This document shows positions 1-10,696 of a DNA stretch of 51,179 bases, in pieces; the stretch's first letter is position 1, and every line of letters begins with the position of its first letter. Source of the DNA: Glomus cerebriforme (taxonomy: Eukaryota; Glomeromycota; Glomeromycetes; Glomerales; Glomeraceae); the NCBI GenBank assembly GCA_003550305.1, contig QKYT01000562.1:17372-68550 (forward strand), written 5' to 3'. The translations under genes and the position numbers were made by a program. The notes below the pieces were generated by a model that saw only the letters and a list, made by a program, of their open reading frames with translations, ran no database searches and was not told the origin of the DNA.

Positions 1-54
1 TATTCATTGCACTATTCATTGCACTATTCATTGCACTATTCATTGATATTGCAT
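1..54. repeat. 12-bp tandem repeat at window edge
   Basis: About four head-to-tail copies of the 12-mer TATTCATTGCAC start at base 1 and break off at about base 50. The array probably continues outside the window, so its full length is unknown. No coding potential is visible. Confidence 0.8.
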
Positions 55-3000
55 CCAAACCCAACACAACATCTTTTCTAACCATTTTTCATGTGATTTT
101 TCGTGTTTTTTTTTTTTTTTGATTCATCCTACAAAATGAAGAGTATCAGAAGAGTATCAAACTTATGAGTGAAAAAAATGCAATAACCTTTCTTGTGTAG
201 TTCCGTCTGCAAGGCATAACAAGCATAATAAACATAATGTTTCAATTTTTTTTTACGTCTAATTGCCTTTTTCTAATCTTTAGGCTCACAATTTAAGGTA
301 ATAAAGGCTAATTGATTTGTTTTCTTTGTCACGGGATCCTATTTTGCCAACGCCTTTATGCCTTAATTGTTATTTACTATAATAGGATGCTCCGCAGTAA
401 GTCACATGTAATGAAATAGACTTAAATAAGTTTATATATTTAACTTTGTCATATTTTATAATCAAAGCTTATATAAACTATATCAAATTACTTAAACAAA
501 ATTTATTATTGTAATAAAATCTTAATAAAATCAATGCATTTTCTTTTTAAATAAATAAATATATGTATATTTTTATTAATAAATATGTAGCTTTATTATA
601 ATCTTATTTATAAATACACAAGTATTGATTATCTAAATAAAAACTACATTAGCTGCATATTATATTATTTTTCAGTTTATTGTAATTTTGAAGTTTTTCT
701 ATTTAAATATTTAATAATAGATAATACAGTCACCATTGATTATAATGAACATATATATACTGAAAACATGTTATATTAAACCAAAGTTTCTAGAACTGAA
801 TAATTTTTTATAATTAATTACACTGGTTATACTGAATTGCTATAATAAAATGCTATATACTGTATATCAAAACCATCTTAACAGTTCAAATATATAACCT
901 ATATATTTATTTTCTATAATAAATATATTAATTTAGGTTGAATTTATAGTGCTAACCAAAATTATTAGTAATTAATGTATAATCTTTTTGAAAATTTATA
1001 TTAAATAAAATTATAATTCTAGTTAGCACTATAAATTTGGCCAAAATTATCAGGAATTCAATATATTATATAATGAATTCACTCTAGTATACTAAACTAA
1101 ATCTTTTGAAATAAAAAGTTTATTATATCCAGTGATAATTGTAATAAAATAAATAAGAAGTTTGCTATTTATAACTAATAGTGTAAAATTATTATTATAT
1201 TATATATATATATGAATTTTTATTAAGTATAAAGATAAATATTAGTTATTCTATCTTACATATAATACACTTTTATAGAAATAAAAATATCACTTTTCAC
1301 TTATACAAATAGGATCATAAAAGTGAATTTTGATGATTAGGCTATCTTAAATACAATTATATTTTTAATCTTATCTCACTTTTGCAAATTAAATATATAT
1401 AAAAAAAAAAATAAAACTAAAATTATAAAAATATTACTATTACTTCTAAACTAATCAGTTCCTAATAGTTTAAAACCTGATGCATAATTTGAATCAAAAT
1501 AACTGCTTATATTTGATCAAATATAGATTATTGAAAATTTTTACTTGATGTAATACAATACTCTTATATTTCAATTCTATTTAAAAATCTTTATTATAAA
1601 CATATTAGTAAGATATTACTTATCTAAAAATTAATTTTAAACAGTTTTAACTAATATCCAACTTTATATCAAAATAATGATCTATAAAATCAGATATTTT
1701 TTAAATATTAATTAATTTAATTCTTTTTAAAAATCTTCATATTTAATATCACATATCAAAAAATAAAAAATAGGCAAAAAATAGATAAAAATAAGTAGGA
1801 CAATTTGGCATAAATTACATAGTAGATTTGTAAATATCTAAAAATAGGCAAATAGGTTAAAATAGGTAAAAATAAGCAAAAAAATCAAAAATAAGCCTTG
1901 CTTCATATCATAAAATCTTGCTGATTTTTAATTATTTGACTTGTACTTAGTTATTAGTATAGAAACTTTATGTATTATGAGTAAAGTCTTAATTTTTTGT
2001 ATTTATTTTTTATAAATTTTTTTTCTTAATAAAAAAACTTTTACTAAAAATTAGCCAGTATAATTTAATTGTTTTTTTTTTAATTTTTATATATACTAAT
2101 AAAGTTTTGAATAATTCATATTTTTATAAAATTTTTATTAATATGTAATCTAAATTTTTTAAAGCAAATTAAGAAAAGAGAATTAGGAATAAAATTGAGA
2201 TTGCCAAATTCAGAAATAAAAATCAAAAAGTTAGAATAGTATTATAAATACTAAAAATTAAAGTTTTAAATACTAAACTTAAAGCTATAGATCAATTTAA
2301 AAAATAATCAGAATCTAAGAAAAATCACAAGTTTTATATTAGATGTATTCAAATAGCTAAAAAAATTCTTAATAAGAAATTTATGAGCTTTTTTTTTTAA
2401 ATAGATTAGAATTTGATAAATTCTTTCAAAAATATCAAATTACATTGGAGATGCAAGAGGCATAGCATCAGTTTTATAATAATAGTTAATATAAAAATAT
2501 AAAAAAACTCAAGTATATTGTTAATTATAATTGGCAAAAAGATGTATTTGTAAATCTTCCTTCTCAAAATATAGTATGATAAAAAAAATCAGAAATTGTT
2601 ATTTTGAAAAGAATATAAAAAATTAAGGAATTTATTAAATTAAGTATCTTTGATTTTTTATAATAAACTAGGAAATGGTAAACTATTGTTAAGTTCAGAT
2701 AATTATTAGTGATACATTTTTAGCATTAGTGATACATTTTTATAAATAAACATCATGATATTTTACTATTTTATTTTTAATGATTTGTGTACATGAAGAG
2801 TTACCATTTTGGAGTTATACATCAATAGAAACTAATAAAAATAATCGACTCAAGTATAGTTGTTTACCTAAACCTTCTCAAAATCCTATGATTAGTTTCA
2901 GCAAGATTTTACTATAGCTTTATTATAGTTTCAGCAAAGTTTTAGCAGTTTTGGCATTTATAATAAGTTTTAGCAGGTTTTGCTTTTTGGTAGAGTTTGC

Positions 3001-4990
3001 CAATTTTTTAATAATATTTTAATATAATTTTGACAAAGTTTCACTTTTCAGCATTTCATTAACTTGTCTAAACCTTCTAGTTTTAGCAAGCAACCTTAGA
3101 CTCAAGTAATAATCAAGAGAAATTCAAACATCTTGAGTCAATGTACATAGAATTATATAGTTCTTCACTACACTTTGAACTAATAACTTATAATATATAT
3201 AAATTTATAATTATAAATATATCTTTATATTATACTATATATTAGTTTTAAAAAATATATATATACACTATCATATTCATAATTTATCATAATATTTGCA
3301 AATTAGCAGATATTATTAAATACATTATATAATAATATATAGTAAATATCATATAATATTATATAAGATAATAATTCTAATCTAAGCAAGTTAATCCTTT
3401 ATATATATGGTGATAACTATAATAGAAGATCAAATAAAGTGATTTTAGTTTTGCATTACTATTTAAGTAAGAATTCTAAGTTTCTAACTTCATTATTATA
3501 TAAATTTTAAAATTTATTTAATTAGATAAATTAGAAGAAATATGATAATAAGAAATAATTTTGAACTTTATGATTCTTTTAAAAAGAAAGAAGAATTTAT
3601 ATAAAAAAAAAGTGCTTAATAAATTTAAAAATATATTTTATGTAAGATGAAAAGAGAAATTACTCTTTTCAAATATATTGGAAAAAAAGTAAAAATAGAT
3701 AACTATCAGCTAGTTCTGATTATTATATGAGTTAGATTATCATGAGTTTTTTCTAGATTTTTATTAATTAATCTTTAATAAAAATAGTACTGAACAAAAA
3801 AATCAAATATCATATGAAAAGTTTGAAATACCTGGTCAAATTTCATCTTTTGACAGTAAATATAATATTTTTAATAGAAATAGAAATACAAATAGTATGA
3901 TATATATTCAGAACTTTAATATATTATTAAGTATTAATGAACAAATGATTAGTAAAAATAAGAATATAGAATATGATGATATTGCAGTTAGCAATAGTGA
4001 ATATAAAAAATATACTAATAGACAATTAATTGCAAATTTGCAACATTATTCTCAACTTTTAGACAATTGCACAAAATTAATTTTGTAGAAAGCAATGTAT
4101 AGAAAACTGAATTCCAGTCAGAAAAATGTCATTTTGTACATATGAACTCTCATTATTTTCAAAAATAATCAACCTCTAGAAATTAAAGCACTATATCTTA
4201 AATACTAGCATATGATTTTAAAGATAAAGTTTCATTAATTAGTAATAATTTATTAATATTAGTTAAAATATTTAAAAATGTATTTGACTAATTTCATTTT
4301 GCATTTTCTATTGGCTATAGTATTTTTATTGATAGTAAAGCAGAAAGTCTATTAACTATATAGATTATATTAAAAAATATGGATTGAGGTTGAATTTAAA
4401 ATGATTTTTTCAGATTGTTATTACAGGTATATTTTTAAATGAAATAATGAAAGTATGATATTATAATTATATAAGGATCCTAAAAATTTGTCAAATATGA
4501 AAAAAAAATAAGATTGGATTAGATGGTTTATAAAGGATAAAATTATATATGAATATATTAGGAGATTTCTTTATATAGAGTTTCAGATTTATTTATTTTT
4601 ACTATAAAAAAGAAAGAAAAAGAAACTTGAAAAAGCAATAATTAAAAGTAAAAATTAAAAGAATATGTTATAATATTAATTAATTTTATTCTGCAAAATA
4701 CTGTTTATTATGTATTTTAATTTTATTAAGCTAGCTTTATCTTTTTTTTAAACATGTATATATATATAAAATCCAAATAAAATTATAGAATTAATTATAA
4801 TTAATATTTAGTAAAGCTAGTTTTTTTTTATACTTTTGGCAAAATGATCATATTATATTACTATTTTATGTTTAAAATTACCTACAAAATTAAAAAATAT
4901 TAAAATTGTTAAATTATTTTAACATTTCAACATTGTCTTTCTGATTGATCAAAATGCTAAAATAATTTCAACATGTCAAAATTGTTAAAA
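55..4990. other. Very AT-rich gene-free region, decayed repeats
   Basis: No supportable gene is present. The stretch is dominated by A/T runs, short degenerate repeats (AAAATAGG-like units around 1760-1890; a GTGATACATTTTTA duplication near 2710-2740; TTTTAGCA units around 2900-3000), and short open frames without recognisable domains (for example 3897-4088, 63 residues). Around 2160-2400 the sequence reads as a lysine/isoleucine-rich, coiled-coil-like frame broken by many stops, which I take as a decayed mobile-element coding remnant. That is an inference from reading-frame texture, not from a recognised family. Confidence 0.5.
941..1037. repeat. Inverted repeat with 16-bp perfect arms
   Basis: AATTTATAGTGCTAAC at 941-956 has its exact reverse complement at 1022-1037, with a 65-bp AT-rich spacer. 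The outer flanks continue the similarity imperfectly. It could be a small decayed inverted-repeat element or a hairpin. No coding capacity lies between the arms. Confidence 0.7.
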
Positions 4991-5027
4991 TTAAAAAAAA
5001 TCACATTTTATTTAATTTCTTAACATT

Positions 5028-5580
5028 TAATAATTATAAAAGAATGCAATATAATTCATTAGAATCGTCTCATCAAAGCGAATCAAATGGTAGTAAATTC
5101 AACTTTTTATGATTACTGGTTGGTTTGCAAATTCTATTTTTTTTTATTAATTCATATTTATAATGTTATTTAACATTTTATCAAGTTGCAGAACATCTAG
5201 TAATTATAGAAAGATGAATTTACTACTATTCAATATATTTCAATAAAGCAATTTTAATAAGCTGTATTTTATCCTTCTACAATTATTGAATGCTAAAAAA
5301 TTTGACAAAACATTAAATAGCATAGTAAACATGAATTAATAAAAAAAATTCTGAATTGTTAGCATTTTGTTACGCTGTAAACCATTTAGTGATTATAGAA
5401 AAATGAATTTATCACCATTCAACTTATCTTGATAAAATAATTTTATGAGCTATGTTGCATTTTTTTACAATTATTGGATAGCTTATAATTTGATAAAATA
5501 GCAATTTTAATATACTAAAACTAATTTTGATATTTTGATATTTAAGTGTAGAATTTCAGTAGAAAACTTTAGTAAGAAGT
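5028..5580. repeat. Degenerate tandem repeat, about 170-190 bp period
   Basis: Three diverged units can be aligned. Landmarks are the TAATTATA/TGATTATAGAAA core near 5031, 5201 and 5391, each followed by an ATGAATTTA-(C)-ATTCAA-type stretch and then a TACAATTATTGAA/GGA-type stretch in the second and third units. Spacings are about 170 and 189 bp. The units are AT-rich and non-coding. Confidence 0.5.
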
Positions 5581-7424
5581 AAACAGAAATTCTTAATTCT
5601 TATTTTATTTAATCTTTTGAAAGGTAAAATATACTATTAATGCAATTGCCTAAAAAATTATAGATAATGACTATTTGTCTGAGAAAATATAGAAAATTGT
5701 ATATAACTTAACCACTTTTATATTTAATCCAGTTACAGGAAGTTTTTAACTTAGTTTATTATAACAAAAGTTATTTAATTATAAAGTTGATTATTAGAAA
5801 ATAGAATCAATAAAGATTGCTTATATTACTGAAGAATAAAGAATTAAATAAAATTTAAGCATAATAGCATATACTTAATAAGAAGGAAAGTTTCAATTAT
5901 CTCAAACATTTTTATTTAAAAAAAACTTAAAAAATATGATAATTCTAAACTTTCTTCTATGCAAAATCTGGTTAATATAATAGTATTATTATCTATATAA
6001 CTAGCAGAAGTAGCTACTCTTTGTATTAATAATATGAATTATCAAATAAGATATGATATAATTCTAATTATATTTCTAGTATTATATGGTTATGTAAAAA
6101 ATAAAGGTAAATCAAAAAAAAAGTCTTGGCTATTTTTTTTAATGAAAAAATTTAATACAAGTAAGGGAATTACTTATCTGGGTTCAGAAAACAATGCCAA
6201 AAAAATTTCACTTCTTATAAAGAAATGTCAATAATGATATAGTTTAAAATGAGAAGAAGTGATTATTAAATGGAAGCCTTAAAAAGAAAATGATATTAAA
6301 AATAATAAGTATAAAAGTGAATTTTTATATATATATTTTGGATTATGAAAAAAGGATAATATAAATCAGATCACAATTTATAGTATATTAATCCAATAAA
6401 CTGCTTTCTATCTAAATATAAAATTATTTCATAAGTATATATTAAGAAAGATAACTGATAAATGCAGATTATGTCTTCAAAGTACATAAAATTCTTATTA
6501 AAATATTTATGAAAATTAGCTTGCAAATAAAAAATAGGTTAAGTTTAATTAGTAGAATATTATAGTATAATAAATAACCTATCTTTTTATAAATGTTTAA
6601 AGGCAAAAATAAAAGTAAAAATAAATTGATTTCATATTTTTATATAATTTAAGTGAGATTGTTTGCTAAAATTTCTTAGCATTTTTTTTTTCAAGATGGC
6701 AATTATTCTTCAGTCTTGAAATTTATAAAAATAGTATTTTTTTTTAGCTACATTATTTAAATTGGCAAAAATTCAAAATAATTTAACAGTCTTAAATGAT
6801 ATAATTATCTAATCAAAAATAAATAATGCTAAATAATATAAAATGCTCTCAGAATAAGTTTATATATTAGAAAGAAGAATAGAATAAATACTTTCATTAT
6901 TAACTAAAGATAAATTTAAAGATGCAAAAAATAATATAAATGTGTTATTTAAAAATTGGCTAAAGTAAAAATACAAATTCTTAAACTATTATTAAGAAAA
7001 GTAATAATAATAAAGAATAAGTTTTAAATTCATTTAAGACTAGTTTATCTAATTCCAGTTCATCTAATTCTGATATATATATCAATACATATGTATTAAA
7101 TATATTCATTCTAAAAAGAAATCTGGATCTTGTAAATATACAAAATACTTGGTTAAATTTAATGAAAATAAAATTCTTTTATAAAGCAAATAGCCAGTAG
7201 TAATAATAATAATTATTTTTTTTTGCATAGTTCAGAAGATTTTTTTTGCATCATAATGCATATATTTCTATAAAAGTAAGAGTAGAAAGAATTTTATTTT
7301 TAGATTATTTATATTCCATTTATAATGCAATCTAGTATAATTAATTTACCAGAACTATTAGAATGAATTCTAGTAATAGTTATGTTATTTTTTTAATGTC
7401 ATAATAATAATGTTACAGATAGGG
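5581..7424. other. AT-rich gene-free region
   Basis: No gene is supportable. An open frame of 66 residues at 6034-6234 has no recognisable domain and sits in the same decayed background as the sequence to its left. The texture suggests ancient mobile-element sequence that has lost most G/C. Confidence 0.4.
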
Positions 7425-7640
7425 TTCCTCAAATTTGAATTAAATCAAATATAAAGCCAATTTGAATTTGTCAAATCAAATCAGATTCGAATCAAATTCG
7501 AATTAAATATCAAATATTTGTCAAATTGACCAATTAAATTAAAGAATTTTCAAATCAAATCAAATCAAATTCAAATCAAATTAAAAAAAAAAGCTGATTT
7601 GAATTTGCAAATTCAAATCAAATTCAAATCAAATATCAAA
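7425..7640. repeat. Cluster of CAAAT/ATTTG short palindromic repeats
   Basis: More than a dozen overlapping copies of words such as AAATCAAAT, TCAAATTCAAAT and GATTTGAATTTG occur on both strands, making the block locally self-complementary. It contrasts with the less ordered AT-rich flanks and stops abruptly at both ends. It has no reading frame and could fold into many alternative hairpins. Confidence 0.75.
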
Positions 7641-7736
7641 TGTCAATATTATGTCATAATATATAAATTAAATAGTACATCTAGTATATAAACTTGAAGC
7701 ATTTTTAATATCAAATATAATAATTAGTAGTGCTCT

Positions 7737-8803
7737 GAAAAAAATCCAATCTGATCTGAATCCGCAGATTTGATCTGAAATGGATTCAGATTGGTTTGCA
7801 AATTTAAGATCTGTGAATCTGATCTGAAGCAAATAAAATCTGATCTGAATCTGATCTGATCAGATCAGATCATGGTACAAAAAAATCCAGATCTGATCTG
7901 ATCAGATTCAGATCTTTATATATTAATTTTTTTTTTATTTTTTATTTTTTTTTTTAGAGACTTTAGAGACGGAACCTGGATGACCAAATGAACAGTTTCT
8001 GAATGAACTAAAGGTAAGTTCATTCTTTTATTTGTTTTAATTTTTTTTTTTACTTGAGAGAATGTAACTAATGTCTCCCTTCTCTTTTTTTTTAGGAAAC
8101 TGAATGAACAGACGAAGCTAAACGACTGGGATCTTGGATGAATGTAAGTTCATTCTTTTTTTACTTTATTAATTATTAGGGAACGTAACTAACATTCTCT
8201 TTTCTCTTTTTTTAGGAAACTGAATGAACAGAAGAAGCTAAACGACTGGGATCTTGGATGAATGTAAGTTCATTCTTTTTTTACTTTATTAATTATTAGG
8301 GAACGTAACTAATGTTCACTTTTCTCTTTTTTTTTAGACTGGGATTTTGGATGAACGTAAGTTCGTTCTTTTTTTTTACTTTATTAATTATTAGAAAACG
8401 TAACTAATGTTCCCTTTTCTCTTTTTTTTAGAAACTGGACGAACGGACAAAGCTGAACGAACAGAATTTAAATGAACGAACTAAGAGGTTAGTTCATTTG
8501 TTACTTTTCATTTTTTTTACTTTCAGGAAACGTAATTAATGTCTCCNTTCTCTTTTTTTTTAGAAAACTGAACGAATAATTAGATTCAGATCAGTTCAGT
8601 TTCAGATTTGAATCAGTTTCAATTTGATTCAGTTTCAGATTAATTAGATTCAGATCAGTTCGACTTCAGTTCAGTTCAAATCTGAATTAGTTTCAGATTG
8701 GTTCAGATTAGATCCAGTCAGATTCAGATCTGTTCAGATCTGTTCAGACCGGATTTAGATCAGATCAGATTTAAATCAAATCTGATCTGAACTGATCTTT
8801 TTA
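7737..8803 (+). repeat. Composite dispersed repeat, copy 1 (GATC palindromes plus intron-like array)
   Basis: The left arm (7740-7915) and right arm (8575-8803) are dense in GATCTGATC/GATCAGATC-type words (CAGATC/GATCTG). Between them is a tandem array of intron-like modules (8014-8563). A second copy with the same arms and the same order lies at 40041-40724 on the same strand, so this is a dispersed family and not chance low complexity. A single undetermined base is at 8547. No protein family is recognised. Some micro-exon segments read as Asn-Glu-Arg-Thr-Lys-type repeats. Confidence 0.85.
8014..8563 (+). repeat. Tandem array of five intron-like modules with micro-exons
   Basis: Five intervals begin with a consensus donor (GTAAGTTC or GTTAGTTC) and end in a polypyrimidine tract plus TAG: 8014-8095, 8144-8215, 8264-8337, 8357-8431 and 8488-8563 (72-82 nt, the usual intron size here). 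The segments between them are 48, 48, 19 and 56 nt. The two 48-mers are nearly identical. The 56-nt one reads K-L-D-E-R-T-K-L-N-E-Q-N-L-N-E-R-T-K-R across the next junction. Other segments carry TGA where CGA would keep the frame, which looks like CpG decay. Splicing itself is not demonstrated. Confidence 0.7.
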
Positions 8804-10355
8804 ACTTACCAAATTGATTAAAAATTTTTGCTAATTCGATTTGTTCCTGAAAAAAAGGAAATAAATGAAATTGTTTACTATTTATTAATTGAAAAAAATA
8901 ATAAATTGTTGATTACTTATAAATTAATTAATTATATAACTTTAAACAAATAAGATCTATTGTTGATTGTTTTTTTTTATGTATGTATTTACAGAAATTT
9001 TATTATTGATATATCAAGAATTATATTTTAATAGCTATCAAAATGTCAGTACATAACTCTGGTCAAAAGTCATATTACCAAAATTTTTTAGGGGTGCTCT
9101 TGGATAGTTTTGAACAGCTGATTACTGAATATGAAGATATCACATTAAGATAACTGTTTCATATACTTTGGAAATAATTCTACTAAGTAATATAAGTATA
9201 ACTATATACACTTTGGCTATTTTAAACATAGTAGATATCAAATCAATTATCACGACAGGGTTCCAATCATCACAATCAGGGGTCCTTTTTGAACACTTCC
9301 ACTCCACGTCTATTTGTCACTTTATTTGTCACATAGTTAGTTTCGGCCAAGTTCCATAATGCCGGCCAAAAATCACGTGGATAGAAAAGTGTTGAGGCAA
9401 AAATAGGCAGATCATCAGAAAGGTTTGTGTGACATATTGATTTTTTATTACCGTCTCATTCAAGATTCAAAAATAAATTAGAATTATGATTAAAGTATTT
9501 TGTATTTTTGGTGGTATTCTTTCTGTACTCCATTAATAACCCTACTAGCGAGTGAGTCCCCATAAAAGATTAGTACTACAGTCTATCCACCTTTCACATA
9601 TTTCCGAGGTAAATATACAATATCTATTTAATGCGAGTTAATAGAACTCGAATTCATGTCAGAATTTTATTTCATATGAAAATTATTCTCACACAGATCT
9701 GCAATGCAATGTTTTACGTAATCTGTCATTTACATCGACATAACGACATTAGTGGTAAAAAAAACTAATTGCTATAACTGTATTATTGAAAGTCCCGCAA
9801 TAGTTCATAGACACGGTATATTTTTTAGATGTCAATTACATTAATTGAAAGTTATTTTGAACAATGGTTCCCTTTTTGGTGCTTTTTTTTTTAGTTTGCC
9901 AAAGCTTAATAACAAAAGTCGTAGTGAAAAAAACGACCGCTTGGATACTGAAATTAAGCCCCTCCCCCGAAAATAAGTTTCCTTAGCCTGAATTATACCG
10001 ATTTTGACCGGCATTATAATGCAAAAAGGATGCTTAATTACGGAAGTATATGGTATCATAATAAGTTATTGATTAAAATATTTGATTGCTAAATTAGTCT
10101 ATTACTAAATTAGTTAATTACTATAACTGATATCGTGTAAATGACGAATGAAATATAAACTTTAGATATCATAATTATCGCACCACAAATAAAAAGGGTA
10201 CGAATTAGTTCTTTGCAGCATTTCTAAACTTCAAACCTTGCAGTTGAGTAGCAAATTTTAAAAATTATAGTCAAAGGCACGTTTTCATATTCTTTTTTTT
10301 ACACTTTATATGCATAGGCTGTAAATTCAAAAACCGACTTAAAATAATAAGAAAC
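8804..10355. other. Intergenic region with dispersed-repeat relics
   Basis: No gene is supportable. The part from about 9040 to 9420 is less AT-rich and repeat-like, including a short ATAATGCCGGCC word at 9356-9367. The interval 10001-10043 is a diverged inverted match to 37334-37376. The last 300 bases must contain the NAMPT promoter, but no clear TATA box was found. Confidence 0.4.
10001..10043 (-). repeat. Dispersed repeat fragment, pairs with 37334-37376
   Basis: Read on the minus strand, this segment runs AATTAAGCATCC, T-run, ATAATGCCGG. It matches 37334-37376 on the plus strand over about 43 bp with roughly seven differences. The shared ATAATGCCGG word also occurs at 9356. This points to a low-copy interspersed element of unknown class. 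Confidence 0.55.
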
Positions 10356-10660
10356 ATGTCTGGCTTTCTTGGCATTCCGCTTATGGTTATGACTGACTCC
10401 TATAAAACGACTCACTGGGCTTTATACCCTGAAGCCAAAAAGGTTTGTTATTTTTATTTTATGAGAAACAAAAAATTATTTATATATATATATTATCATT
10501 CTATATTATAGTGTGTTGCATATGGAGAGTTTAGAAAAGGATACAATGGTGACAAAGAAGATACACGTATTTTATTCTATGGAATCCGATACATGTAAAT
10601 TCATTTTTTCATCGAATTTTTCCAATAAAATTAATAAATCATTGAAAAAATTATATATAC

Positions 10661-10696
<36 letters not shown>

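Noticed and set aside
724..900. TACAGTCACC...TATAATGAAC stretch resembling the end of a mariner/pogo-type element
   Set aside because: No matching inverted end could be found in the next kilobase, so the similarity may be chance in AT-rich DNA.
3897..4088. 63-residue open frame (MIYIQNFNILLS...)
   Set aside because: Composition follows the AT-rich background, no domain, no introns or neighbours supporting a gene.
6034..6234. 66-residue open frame (MNYQIRYDIILI...)
   Set aside because: No recognisable domain; it sits in decayed repeat sequence.
10660..10693. (TA)n run as a possible regulatory element
   Set aside because: It lies inside intron 2 of the NAMPT gene and is a simple microsatellite.
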